64,000 nucleotides of DNA, taken from assembly GCF_963678635.1 (NCBI RefSeq), contig NC_087063.1:61357850-61421849 (forward strand). The letters run 5' to 3'. Of this stretch, positions 1 to 9,893 are shown piece after piece. Below the pieces are notes generated by a model. That model ran no database searches and had not been told where the DNA came from. It was given only the letters and a program-made list of their open reading frames with translations. A program made the position numbers and the translations under genes. Position 1 is the first letter of the stretch. Every line of letters starts with the position of its first letter. This stretch comes from Symsagittifera roscoffensis (taxonomy: Eukaryota > Xenacoelomorpha > Acoela > Convolutidae).

Positions 1-110
1 AAACTCAACCCAATTTAAGAAAAAAGCGTTTTAATTTTCAAGTTTAGCTCATTTTGTCCGGTTAATTCAAATCAGCACTGTATTTGTTAAAAGAATTCAT
101 TTGTTTCAAG

Positions 111-647
111 GCCGCCATCCAAAGGCAAAAAATTGTTGAAGAAGAGGCAAAGATTGTCGAAATAGAAAGAAAACAACAGATTGCTATCCAAGAGCAGGAG
201 ATCCAGAGAAAGGAGAGGGAACTAGATGCTAATGTCAAACAGCCCGCTATGGCTGAAAAATACAAGAAAGAACAACTTGCCAAGGGTCAGGCGATGAAGA
301 TTGTCAATGAGGCAGAAGCGGAGGCCTTGGCTATCAAGTTGAAGGGCGATGCTGAGGCTGCGGCTATCAACGCTAAAGCCAAAGCGGAGGCCGAACAGAT
401 GGCACTGAAGGCGAAAGCCTGGCAACAGTACCAGGACGCTGCTCTGGTCGACATGGTGTTGCAGGTGCTTCCCCAGATGGTGGCGGAGGTGGCCGCGCCC
501 CTCACTGAGGGAACTAAGGGCATCAAGCTAGTAGCAACTGGAAGCGACGCCCAGATTGGAGCGGCAAAACTGACCGGTGAAGTGCTGGACATTGTGGAAA
601 GACTCCCACAAGTTATCAACAACATGACTGGAGTAGATTTGTCTAAA
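111..647 (+). CDS. Flotillin-1-like copy A, penultimate coding exon (gene truncated by window start)
   Basis: An open 537-nt exon lies between an acceptor (TTTCAAG, AG at 109-110) and a donor (GTACGT at 648). It encodes the flotillin coiled-coil and C-terminal region: a Glu/Ala/Lys-rich segment with repeated EAEA/KAEAE motifs, then the conserved block containing [15 protein letters not shown] and a TGVDLSK end. The match is closer to flotillin-1 than to flotillin-2 because of the GAAK-TGEVLDI segment. The exon has exactly the same length as exon 6 of copy B at 45297-45833. Its first ~190 nt differ strongly from that exon, but the rest is nearly identical. Upstream exons lie outside the window. 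Flotillins oligomerise through this coiled coil and scaffold membrane microdomains (family knowledge). Phase 0 at both ends. Confidence 0.93.
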
Positions 648-820
648 GTACGTAGTTGCAATTAATCTCTTTAAATAATTCGTTGCTACGACTACCCGAG
701 CTAATGAATATGGATATGGATGTGCTTCCACGCAAAATCAGGTAGCGCAAGTACAATTAAACATTGCCGGAAGTTGACTGATATATGTGAATAAAATCAT
801 GTCAGTCGTGAATCGTGCTG

Positions 821-1264
821 CAATTTCAATTTCATCTCCCCCCATTCTCGCGTGGGGGGGGGGGGGGGATAGCTCAATAGGTACTTGAGACATGTTTATA
901 ACCACTTGAAAATAGTTTGAATGATATGAATTATAAAACAGATTTTCCAACGAATATGGAAAACCAAAATATTCAATAATAAAGTTCAAAAATTTCGTTC
1001 ATAGTGAAAAAAGTATCAAAAAACTGAGGCATACAAAGCGACTTTTTTCTGTTCTAACTTTCTTTTAAAATTTCGATTTTTTTCTTTTCAAAATTTTTCT
1101 CGATACTCACATAAAAATTCAGTCGGTCAATTAATTGCGTGCTACGAACACATCAACCATCTATTTGCGTTTGCTGACGTCTTTTTGTAGCTTTGTACCG
1201 TTTTTGCTGGGGGAGGAGATAGCTCAATTGGTCATTGCGGGGGGGGGGTTTGCTCCGTTGATCC
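821..1264 (+). mobile_element. GGATC-family MITE, copy with decayed left end
   Basis: The interior (TTTATAACCACTTGAAAATA; AACTGAGGCA; GTGCTACGAACA; GGGGGAGGAGATAGCTCAAT) follows 43054-43579 throughout. The right end reads GATCC preceded by a G run. The left terminal repeat is degenerate and the left boundary approximate. It contains poly-G runs at 857 and 1240 and lies in the last intron of flotillin copy A. Confidence 0.75.
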
Positions 1265-1500
1265 GATTTTAATTTTCAGATTTCCCAGCGAAAATTTACT
1301 TACTGATCCAGTTTTCTCAAATTGGGTCAACTTTATCAAAAAAATGCCATTCAACAATTTTTCTCGAAATTCATAGACTAAATTCATCTACGTTTTTCTT
1401 TGAAATTCGAAAGCTGCGATTTTTTCAAAAAACAAGTTGGTATTTTTTCAATTTAATTGCGTTCATTGTCTTTTTTTCCGACTGTCTGTTGAAAATCTAG
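1265..1500 (+). repeat. R1 repeat, 5'-truncated copy
   Basis: R1 is the commonest repeat here. Its marks, in order, are TTAAAAGGAAGGCAAACTCC, AAACGTGATCGACTTCTAGT, TTTCAGATTTCCCAGCG, TTGATCCAGTTTTCTCAAAT, TTCAAAGAGCTTTAAGGGCA, and TGCGTTCATTGACTCTTTTC followed by CAACTGTCTGTTGGC. This copy starts at TTTTCAGATTTCCCAGCG. Confidence 0.75.
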
Positions 1501-1696
1501 TTATTCTATCAAAAAATTTTAAGCGCATACCCCCTCCTTTTAAAGACGGCAAAAGTTTTGCAAAAATTATTGAGGTACTTTTTTTGATTTCTTCTTTTTG
1601 TGATGGTCATGAGCGAATCGTTCTGTGCAATGCAAAAGCATGAATTTTGCTGCTGATGCTGTTGATATCCAATATCTTTTGGTTCTTCCGTTTCAG

Positions 1697-1732
1697 GCTC
1701 TAGGAGGAAAATCTGGTACAAGCAGGGCATAA
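1697..1732 (+). CDS. Flotillin-1-like copy A, terminal coding exon
   Basis: After a strong acceptor (CCGTTTCAG, ending 1696) the phase-0 frame reads ALGGKSGTSRA and stops at TAA 1730-1732. The start ALGGKS parallels ALGAKS at the start of the last exon of copy B (46520), which supports the assignment. The two tails then diverge: copy A has 11 residues and copy B has 27. A possible poly(A) signal AATAAA is at 1964-1969. The intron from 648 to 1696 holds a MITE (821-1264) and a 5'-truncated R1 repeat. Confidence 0.72.
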   Translation, partial: ALGGKSGTSRA

Positions 1733-2394
1733 TCATGATAGAGTCGAGCGGCTTCAAGGATATTGTCACCATTCAAGGATATTGTCATATAATGCAGTCT
1801 AATCTTCTTTAGCTAGATGTCTAATTTATCAGAACTAAATTATCACGTAATTTATTTTTTATCAATCAATTTTCAATTGATAAGCTTATGCTTGTATTAA
1901 TTGAATTCTCATGAGCGATAACTATCATTTCAATCGTGTTGCAAACTTATCATATTAACTGGAAATAAATAGTATAGCATTCTTTTTTCTCGTTAAGCGC
2001 CCACTGAATACAAGTCTGGCAGGCAGATTTAACGGTCTAAAAATATTTGATTTTAGTCTGCTTGATTTTTAGCCAATAAAAAAATAGCATCCAATAAATC
2101 ATATCATGAATTGAAAATAGGGAATTTTCTCGTAATAATCAATTAGAAGCAAAAATTAAATGAAAATTGTTTAAACTTTAAAATTAAAAAAGGAAGTATT
2201 ATGGTTTTTGACTGTTTGTAAATTTCAAGAAGTAATTTTTGTTCGTTTACCTTTTTAACCTGTTTGTTTTTTTTTAACTTTGGTTTTCCAAACTTTTGCA
2301 CTCTAACTGGTTTAAGTTTCCAAATATTGCTGATAATTAGCTTATTAGCTATTGCATGTCAGGAAAATTAGAAAAAATTTAATGGCGTGATTAA
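1733..2394. other. Flotillin copy A 3' flank, no further gene seen
   Basis: AT-rich sequence after the copy A stop, with AATAAA at 1964-1969. I see no repeat boundary or coding signal here. Confidence 0.6.
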
Positions 2395-3170
2395 GAACGT
2401 GATTGATTTTTAGTTTCAGAATTGGATTTTTTATTTCAAATATCCCAGTAGATGCCGTTTGATCCAGTTTTTTTCCAAATTTGTTGAAGTATTGGAAAAA
2501 GTCAATCATGAAAAGTCTTAAGTTTCAAGGCCGTAACTTTTAAGGCGTTCTTTTTGGGTTTCTTGATTTTTTTTTTCATTTTAGTTCTATTTATAAATCT
2601 CTTCTAAAGTCAAGATTGCTGTCACTTGCTCAAAAAATTGTTTTAAAGAGTAATGAACATAGTGAGTAAGTACTCCTAAATAGCTCTTGGAGATTTTTTT
2701 TTAGGAACAGGTCTTAACGTTTGTTCACGCTCAGTTTTGATTTTTCGTGGTTTGACATTTGATTTCAAGTTTTTTTCGTTTCCTTTGTTAAAAGAAAGGC
2801 AAACTGCTCTATCGAGCATCAAAAATGGAAAGCTCTCGAAAAACGTGATCGATTTCGAAAAAGGAATTTAATTTTTCCAGGAACATTTTCCAATAAAATA
2901 GGGTAAGTTTTTATTTCCCAATGAAATAAAAACTTTACCTATTGATTTAGTTTTCTCAAATGTGGACAATTTTAAAACAAAAACACCAATCAAAAAGTTT
3001 ACCTGAAATTCAAAGAGCTTTGAGTGCATATATTTTTTCTTAAAAATTTGAAAGTTGAAGTTTTTTCAAAAAACCATTCATTTTTTTCTGTTGCTTGCAT
3101 TCATTGTTCTCTTCCAAGTGTCATTTGGCTTCGTTTTATAATTGCACTTGCGAGTTCTTTCCGGTCCAGA
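2395..3170 (+). repeat. R1 repeat copies (one fragment and one near-complete)
   Basis: 2395-2520 matches the middle of R1. 2640-3170 is near complete, with TTTCCTTTGTTAAAAGAAAGG, AAAAACGTGATCGATTTCG, CTTTACCTATTGATTTAG and the CTTGCATTCATTGTTCTC end. Confidence 0.75.
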
Positions 3171-3199
3171 ACTTTTGTCCACATTTGAAATTGATATTG

Positions 3200-3420
3200 C
3201 TTTATTCCAGGCCCCATCAAACAACTTACAGGCCCATCGAACTTCGTCTGGAGGTAATGCAGTTGCTTTCGCAACCTATGGTTAGGGGTTTAAGTCGCGA
3301 TCGGACCTTTTTTTCTTTCAGTCTCTTGAATTGATTTGTCTCCGGGAAAATTTGATTAGTCGGATTATTTTTTGTCGTCTTATGTTTTGTCGGCTTGCTT
3401 GCCCTTCCACAGTTTTTTCC
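3200..3420 (+). repeat. SINE-like repeat with tRNA-like head
   Basis: An A-box-like TCGTCTGGAGGTAATGCAG and a B-box-like GGGGTTTAAGTCGCG, then a T-rich stretch with CAG and a TTTGTCGGCTTGCTTGCCC tail. It is related to copies at 39066-39310 and 57220-57490. Confidence 0.55.
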
Positions 3421-4479
3421 ACTGTAACTAAAGTTTTTAGTGTTATCTCCAGTGTCGTTGGTGAGCTACTGTACTTTTTAGAAGTTACCATACCGGAAAA
3501 GTGTATTTTCCGTTTTGTTGATTTTGTTGTCTTAGAAATTTTATTGTATCTATATTTTGGTTTATTTGGTCTAATTTTATTTCGACTCTCGTTTTGTCGG
3601 TTTCGTGAATTTTGTTTGACTAGTTGTATGAAATATGATTATTCTTGTTTTTAATAACTCAGGTCGGTCGGTAATAGAAAAGTACACTTAAAATCTTTTT
3701 CATGACAACAATTTCAGATGGCATTTTTTTTGTTTTCGGAGTAATTGGCGTCTAACCATGTGTTGTCGGCTTGTTTAACACTTAGACAAAAATCTCTCAA
3801 TGCTAGTGGTACTGTTTCCCTTCTGTTTTGCTGAGGTTGAATTTTTTGTACTTGAATAAATTGGTTTATTTTTGCATAACAATCATTTCAATTGGCTTTT
3901 TTGTTTTCGGATTAACTGTCGTCGAAGCACGTGTTGTTGGCTTTGTGGGCGCTCAGAAAATCAATGAAGCTTGCTTGAAGCCAATGGTTTTGTTTCTTGT
4001 CTGTTTTTTTTTCTAAGATTTGTTGATTTTGAAATTTTTTTATGACAACTTTTTCCTTTGCCATTGATTGGATTCAAATCAATTGATGTCTAACCACGTT
4101 TTGTTGGCTTAGTGAATTCTCGGAATTTACTCATAGTTTGATTTATGCCGGTGCTTGTTTTTCCCATCTGTTTTGATTTTGAAGGTTTCGTATTTTCAAA
4201 AAAAAAATTTCGAGTTAGTAATTTCCATCTCACTGACTATTTGGTAGCATGCAATGCTTCGCTTTCGTTGTATCGAAGTGATGAGAAGCTTCGATTAGCC
4301 TCCATGTTAAATGTGCATAATTCATTTTTTTTTTCGAAATATGACTTGAACAAAAATTATTGAGATCTTTCAGTTATAGATGCATCAATTGTCAGATTTT
4401 TTTGAATGAACCTTTGAAAGTCTCGACTGTTGAAAATATATTGGTATCTCCGCTGATATTCTTACAATAGAAGCCTATA
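3421..4479. other. AT-rich intergenic stretch, nothing identified
   Basis: T-rich sequence with GTTGGCTT/GTCGGCTT motifs repeated loosely (3390, 3765, 3925, 4105), perhaps a decayed repeat. Short open frames here look accidental. Confidence 0.4.
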
Positions 4480-4910
4480 AGAAAAGTGAACCTAGGATTT
4501 ACTATTGTTTTCTTTTTTCGGGCGAAGGTCTTAAAATTTGTTGAGGCTAAGTTATGATTTTTTTGCTGTTTGAATTACTATTTTTTTCAATTTCGGTTCA
4601 TTTGCTTTGTTCAAAGAAAGGCATACTCCACTAGCAAATAAAAGATAAAGATCACAAGAAACGTGATCGAACTGTAGTTTCGATAGTAAATTTCAATTTT
4701 CAGGTTCCTCAGTGGGCTACAGTTTCAAAGCGTTGTAATATGTCTTATATATCTTATGTGTCTTAAAATTCAAAGCGCTGTAAAGCCATATAATTCTTTC
4801 TTTGCATTTCGAAATTCAGTTTTATTTCATTGGGTTCACTGACTCTTTTCCTAAGGTGTGTTGGCTGTGTTCAATCTCGTATTTAATTGTTGTTTTCAGT
4901 TGCTATGGGC
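4480..4910 (+). repeat. R1 repeat copy
   Basis: TTTGTTCAAAGAAAGGCATACTCC, AGAAACGTGATCGAACTGTAG, TTTTCAGGTTCCTCAGTGGG and a TCACTGACTCTTTTCC end. It belongs to the variant that also precedes the second purine-rich array (8225-8460). Confidence 0.72.
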
Positions 4911-5042
4911 GCCATGTTTTACAGCTCACCGGTCTTAACGTTTAAGAAATCGATTAGAATTAGAACTTTTGAATTTCAAGAAAAAGCGAGTTTGGAAAGG
5001 TCAAGCTGAAATGTCTCGACCGATTGTCTTGAAGTTCTGAGT

Positions 5043-5458
5043 GCAGGGCAGTTCAAGACAAGAGGGAAAGGGCAGAGTAAGTCAAGACGGCAGCGAAGGC
5101 AAGGCAGGGAGGGACAGGGCGGCGTGAGGCAGGGAGGGCAATGCAAGGCAAGGCAGGGCAGGGCAGCGCAAGGGAGGGCAGTGGAAGGCAAGGAGGGGGT
5201 TAGCAGTATAAGGCGGGACAGCGCAAGGCATAGCAGGGCAAGAGGTGCGGAAGTGCAAGAGCAAGGCAAAAAGGGACAGGGCAGCCTAAGGCAAGACACT
5301 GCAAGAAAAGGCAGGGCCAGAAGGAGCGCGGCAGGACATGACAGCGCAAAATGTACGGCAGCGCAAGGCAAGGCAGGGCAGCGGAAGGAGGAGCAAGGTG
5401 ACAAGGAGAATGTCAGAGCAAAGCAAGGCCGAGCAGGGCAATACAAGTCGAGGTAAAC
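5043..5458 (+). repeat. Purine-rich GGCAAGGCA/GGGCA array, copy 1
   Basis: About 415 bp is built from short variants of GCAAGGCAGGGCA, almost without T on this strand. It begins after GTCTTGAAGTTCTGAG, the same lead-in as the second array at 8513. Long frames on both strands here are a composition effect, not genes. Confidence 0.85.
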
Positions 5459-6098
5459 CAAGGATAAAGACTTGGAAACTACGTGACCCAGAGACAAAAA
5501 AACTTTTCACTACTGAGTTTGCTGCGACACCTGAGCCTACTACATGGGAGGAGCTGAAGAACAACCTGTTCGAGGTTGCACAAAATGTTTGCGGTGTTTC
5601 TCGAGGACATGCAGCCTCACGTGAAACTTGGTGGTGGAACAAGAAGTAGAAGAAGCTGTAAAAATGAAGAAACAACTGTTCAAACAGTGGCGCAGAAACG
5701 ATGCAAATCGGACAGCGTATGCGAATGCTAAATGTGCTGCGAAGCATACGATTCGTGATGCTATCAACAGTCAAGTAGAGCAAGCTATTGCAGAAGCTGA
5801 CTCTAAGAAGATCTTCAACATAGCAAAGCAAAGGGCCAAGCAAAGACAAGACGTTGTCGGCACGAATTGCTTGAAGGATGCAGAAGGGATACTGCAAACT
5901 AACTTTGCTGCTCGTATAAAAAGATGAAAAGACCATATGCATGAAATCATGAATGTTGAGCATCCTTACGCTAGTAGTGACAAACCGGCTGTAGAAGGAC
6001 CTTGTGAGGAATACAGTGGCAGAGGTTAAGAGTGCCTTGCGAGCGTTAGCGAACAAGAAGGCTCCAGGGCCCAGTGGTATCACTGCAGTGGTGCTCAA
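5459..6098 (+). pseudogene. LINE (non-LTR retrotransposon) 5'-RT fragment
   Basis: Broken frames encode the linker before the reverse transcriptase and its first motif. They read TWEELKNNLFEVAQNVCGVS, ETWWWNKK (frameshift near 5645), VKMKKQLFKQWRRNDANRTA, KIFNIAKQRAKQRQDVVGTN, and EVKSALRALANKKAPGPSGI. The KAPGPSGI motif is a hallmark of LINE reverse transcriptases. It ends abruptly at the R4 block. An RTE- or CR1-like family is likely; the rest of the RT is missing. Confidence 0.85.
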
Positions 6099-6446
6099 AA
6101 TAAGCCGACAAAAATTGGGTCGAAATCAATAAAGCCGACAAAAATCAACTTACATCTAAAAACTTTTTCAGCTGTAAGACAATTATCAATTCAGTCGTTG
6201 AAGCCAGCTGTTGAGTTAAAGCTGTCAGACGTGTAAGTTGGGTAGAATTAGAGATGCACGGAGATGGCCAAATCTCAGGCATCCTGTGGACAAAGTTGTT
6301 TACGGGAAAAAAGTCTAGAACCCGATTGCAATACCCTGGCTTATACGGGTAATTTTTTATGCGAACCTGTTCAAGTCATCAACTTAAGTTGAAATCAAAT
6401 GGATGCACTTTGATTTTTCTTAGAGTAAGACCAAAAATTTTGCTCT
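6099..6446 (+). repeat. R4 repeat block, copy 1
   Basis: About 345 bp starting with AAGCCGACAAAAATTGGGTCG and a second GCCGACAAAAATC 31 bp on; nearly identical to 8969-9318. The terminal match at full length with few substitutions suggests a recent duplication or mobile unit. Confidence 0.85.
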
Positions 6447-7120
6447 TACGGCGTTTTGATAGCATGTGCTTTAACATTCGAATAGTAATAACTTAACACA
6501 GTTGATGCATTTTTACTTGATCAAATGAATCAAAAGACGCTATTTGAAACATAGAACGTAACAATAATAAAAAGTCGATATCAGTAAATTTTTGAATCAA
6601 TATTTCTCGCAAATTTTGAAGTGCATTATTTATACATAATTTGGCTTTACCTTTCCAAGTTGAAGGCACATTATTGGAAACCACAAACTTTCCAATTTGA
6701 AGCTGCGCTTCGACTCTATCTATATGTTACTCTGCATACTTCGATTATTTTTTGAAGTAAGACTTACATGAACAAAAATTATTGAAAAGTTATGTTTCGT
6801 ATAGGTGCTTGCTTCGATGGCAGGTTTTCCAACCTTTTGAATCTTTGAAAGACTCAACTTTTGCGAATATATTGGTATCTCCGTTGATTTTCTCAAAATA
6901 GAAGTTTATAAGAGTCGTGGACCTAAAAGTTAATCATATATAGGTCTTGGTGATTTTTATGTTGTTTTTTTTTTTCATAAGAAAGTCTTAAAATTTGTTG
7001 AAGTTAAGTTCTGATTTTTTGCTGTTTGACTTTTGATTTTCTTCAAGTTCAGTTCATTTACTCTATTGAAATGAAGGCAAACTCCTCCATTGAACAGCAA
7101 CAGTATAAAGGTCACAAAAG
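6447..7120 (+). repeat. R2 repeat block joined to an R1 head, copy 1
   Basis: It begins ACGGCGTTTTGATAGCATGT and continues to CAGCAACAGTATAAAGGTCA; high identity to 10456-11125. A more diverged R2 copy is at 34795-35010. Confidence 0.85.
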
Positions 7121-7690
7121 GGGAATTATTTACCGATATATTTTTGGTTTTCTCAACTAACCGACCAAATCTGGATTTTGTTTCAATAAATAGTGTGGAT
7201 TTGACAAACTCCTTTACCTAAGCGGCTACGCTCAACTTTTTTGAACATAAAATGACGGGCCTCGGAAAAACGAAATTTTTAGTTTTTTTTAGGTTCAATC
7301 GAAATTACAGGTTGGCCAAAGCTCTTCTGCAAAAGGCCCATTTTTTTAAAACAAAAGGCTAGGATTCTGGGAAATGACAACTATTTTATTTGTTGACCGT
7401 TTTTGGAGTTTTCTCGATAACCATCCTGCCAAATCTGATATTTTTGGTTTCAACAGGTGGTTGAAAGCTTAGCTTTATAATTTGCTAAGGCCAGTTTTTT
7501 GAAAAAGTTGTGGACTTCAAGCAAGTGAAAGTTTTTTGCAAACTTTCAAGTTAAGTGTTCAATCGAGAAACTCAAATGTCTATAATCTTTTCTTCTTTAC
7601 CTGCTGCTACCTGCTTTTAGCAGTAAAAAGTTACGGATTTCAGAAGTCAAGTTTTTGAATTTTGACCGATTTTTAGAAACTTTTTGAATT
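7121..7690 (+). repeat. R3 repeat block (diverged ~150-bp monomers), copy 1
   Basis: It starts GGGGAATTATTTACCGATAT and shares CTAACCGACCAAATCTGG and AACAGGTGGTTGAAAGCTTA with 11715-12365. Each copy contains four or five related ~150-bp units marked by a T-rich stretch, CC-TGCCAAATCTGA, and a TTTCAAT/TTCAATCGA motif. Confidence 0.75.
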
Positions 7691-7740
7691 TTCTTAAATA
7701 CCCTGTCGAATCCATGGAGGCGTTTTACTCGGGAAACGGT

Positions 7741-8232
7741 GATTGTCCATGAAACAAAGAGGTATTATTTGTTGTGCTTGTGTTCGACCAGTGATGACGT
7801 ACTCCTGTGAAACTTGGACACTGAAATTAGAACACAAACACAGGTTACTTTCAACGGAAAGGCGCATGGCTTGAATGATGTGTGGAGTAACCTTAATAGA
7901 TCTCATTCCATCGGACTCGATTTTGAGCCGACTTGGTATTCGAAAGACCGTTATTGACTGTGTTGAAAAATCTAAATTGCGATGGTTTGGGTATGTCGTG
8001 CGTAGAGAAGATAGTAGTCCAATCCAAGAAGCGTATTTCCTTGAGGTCCCTGGAAAAAGACCCAAAGGAAGACCAAGAAAGACATGGATAGAGGACGTGA
8101 AGGAGGAAATGAGAAGACGAGGACTGACGGAAGCCGACGCACACGACCGCAAACTCTGGCGCTCGAAGATTCAAGAGCGCCCCGCCGACCCCGTTTGAAC
8201 GGGATAAGGCGGCAATGATGATGATGATTTTT
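7741..8232 (+). pseudogene. LINE 3' end fragment (C-terminus of ORF2) with ATG-repeat tail
   Basis: The frame reads RPVMTYSCETWTLKLEHKHR, then after a stop, RLGIRKTVIDCVEKSKLRWF, GYVVRRED, PGKRPKGRPRKTWIEDVKEE and LTEADAHDRKLWRSKIQERP, stopping at 8196-8198. This is the well-known C-terminal block of RTE/CR1-like LINEs. GGCGGCAATGATGATGATGA follows, an ATG-repeat tail typical of RTE-like elements. It has the same orientation as 5459-6098 and could be the other end of the same insertion. Confidence 0.85.
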
Positions 8233-8460
8233 TCAGTAAAAAGTCAGAAAATTTGTTGAGGCTAAGTTATGAAATTTGCTGTTTGACTTAATTCTTTTTC
8301 AAGTTCATTTCATTTGCTTTGCTGGAAGAAAGGCTTACTCCACTAGCAAACAGCTGGTTGATAAAGGTCATCAGAAGCGTGATCGAACTCTAGTTTTGAA
8401 AGTAACTTTCGATTTTCAGGTTTCTCAGTGGGCTACAAATTCATTGATTATAAATCGGTC
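8225..8460 (+). repeat. R1 repeat copy, variant with TTTCTCAGTGGG
   Basis: GCTTTGCTGGAAGAAAGGCTTACTCC, AGAAGCGTGATCGAACTCTAG and TTTTCAGGTTTCTCAGTGGG align with 4480-4740. Confidence 0.72.
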
Positions 8461-8499
8461 TTAAACTTCAAGCTTAAATGTCTAGACAGATTGTCTTGA

Positions 8500-8850
8500 A
8501 GTTCTGAGCGCAGGGCAGTTCAAGACAAGAGGGACAGGGCAGAGTAAGGCAAGGCGGCAGCGCAAGGCAAGCAAGGAGTGGTAGGACGGTGTGAGGCAGG
8601 GCAAGGAGGGGTGGCAGGGAGGGCAATGCAATGCAAGGCAAGGCAATGCAAGGCAAGGCTGAGAAAAGCGGCAAGGCAGCGCAACACAAGGCAGGGCAAG
8701 GAAGTGAAGATCACAAAAGCAGCATACGGAGGTGGAAGAAGGGACAAGACAGAGCCAGGCAAGGTAGCGGAACGCAGGGCAGCGCAGAGCAGAAAAGTCA
8801 GGACAGTGCATGGCAAGGCAGGGTAGACTAAGGCATCGAAAAGAGGAGCA
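8500..8850 (+). repeat. Purine-rich GGCAAGGCA array, copy 2
   Basis: The same lead-in (GTCTTGAAGTTCTGAG) and the same GCAAGGCA/GGGCA variants as 5043-5458, interrupted by a TCACAAAAGCAGC segment near 8710. It is again followed by R4, but without the intervening LINE piece. Confidence 0.83.
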
Positions 8851-8968
8851 TCACAGAATCTTTGGCTCTTATAAAAACAGAAAATCATGAACTATATTTA
8901 CCCTCATGAAAATGAAAAAAGAGAACTCAAAAAATCTACCAAAAAGTTTACAGAATCAATTACCCGGC

Positions 8969-9318
8969 AAGTAAGCCGACAAAAATTGGGTCGAAATCAA
9001 TAAAGCCGACAAAAATCAACTTACATCTAAAAACTTTTTCAGCTGTAAGACAATTATCAATTCAGTCGTTGAAGCCAGCTGTTGAGTTACAGCTGTCAGA
9101 CGTGTAAGTTGGGTAGAATTAGAGATGCATGGAGATGGCCAAATCTCAGGCATCCTGTGGACAAAGTTGTTTACGGGAAAAAAATCTAGAAACCGATTGC
9201 AATACCCTGGCTTATCACACGGGTAATCGTTTATGCGAACCTGTTCAAGTCATCAACTTAAGTTGAACTCAAATGGATGCACTTTGATTTTTCTTAGAGT
9301 AAGACCAAAAATTTTGCT
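8969..9318 (+). repeat. R4 repeat block, copy 2
   Basis: Nearly identical to 6099-6446. It ends ~450 bp before the first flotillin copy B coding exon, so any promoter of that gene lies in or just after this repeat. Confidence 0.85.
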
Positions 9319-9749
9319 TTCAAATGGGCTTGCTAGTTTGTTTTGAACATGGCAATTTTGACCTCAGTGTTATTCTTCAATTTGTTTCCCTTGTAGTCCA
9401 ATTTTGTTTAGTCGCAATAGCAGTATCAGTGTACTGCTGTCGTTCTATTAAGCGATTTAGGAGAACGTCTGTTATCCGCTTTAAACAACGCGCTCATATA
9501 TTTAGTGATGATTTTTTTCAGGTTTCGCTGGTTTGTTCTTTCACGGCTTAATTTTGTAGTTAATTTTGTTGATTTCTGAGAGCTTCGAGCTTCCTTTTGC
9601 CTTTATTGCTGCGTATGTTCGAGACGCACAGCTTCAACTCCATTTTTATTCATGTATCGCAAGTGGTGAGCATCTGTTTTTTAGCCATGATAATATCGAA
9701 CATTTTCCGTTTATGCGACTCCAATTTTAACTATATCTAATTCTTTCAG
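9319..9749 (+). promoter_or_regulatory. Probable flotillin copy B 5' region
   Basis: This is the only non-repeat stretch directly upstream of the first coding exon. An acceptor-like TTCTTTCAG ends at 9749, so an untranslated exon may lie upstream. I see no definite TATA box or initiator. Confidence 0.35.
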
Positions 9750-9774
9750 ATTAAGCTGTTAACCATTTAGCAAA

Positions 9775-9893
9775 ATGTTCCGAACGTGTGGTCCAAATGA
9801 GGCAATGGTGGTGTCCGGTTGTTTCCACAGCAGACCCCTGTTAGTTCCCGGAGGCAGAGTCTTCTTCATTCCAGCTGTGCAAACACTTCAGAG
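9775..9893 (+). CDS. FLOT1-like: Flotillin-1-like copy B, coding exon 1
   Basis: The ATG at 9775 begins [15 protein letters not shown], the invariant flotillin-1 N-terminus, so the start is not in doubt. The exon ends LQR with the Arg codon split after two bases (phase 2), at donor GTAACA (9894). TTCTTTCAG ending at 9749 could be the acceptor of a 5'UTR intron, leaving 25 nt of leader in this exon. The intron to exon 2 is 7.5 kb and filled with repeats. Confidence 0.93.

Noticed and set aside
287-731. Minus-strand open frames opposite the flotillin exons (also 45408-45872)
   Set aside because: Shadows of the conserved flotillin frame, which matches a known family on the + strand.
4976-6098. 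Long minus-strand open frames rich in CPALPCLALP (5.0-6.1 kb and 8.47-8.89 kb)
   Set aside because: They are the complement of the purine-rich arrays, open in several frames at once, and lack splice sites or family signs; a composition effect.
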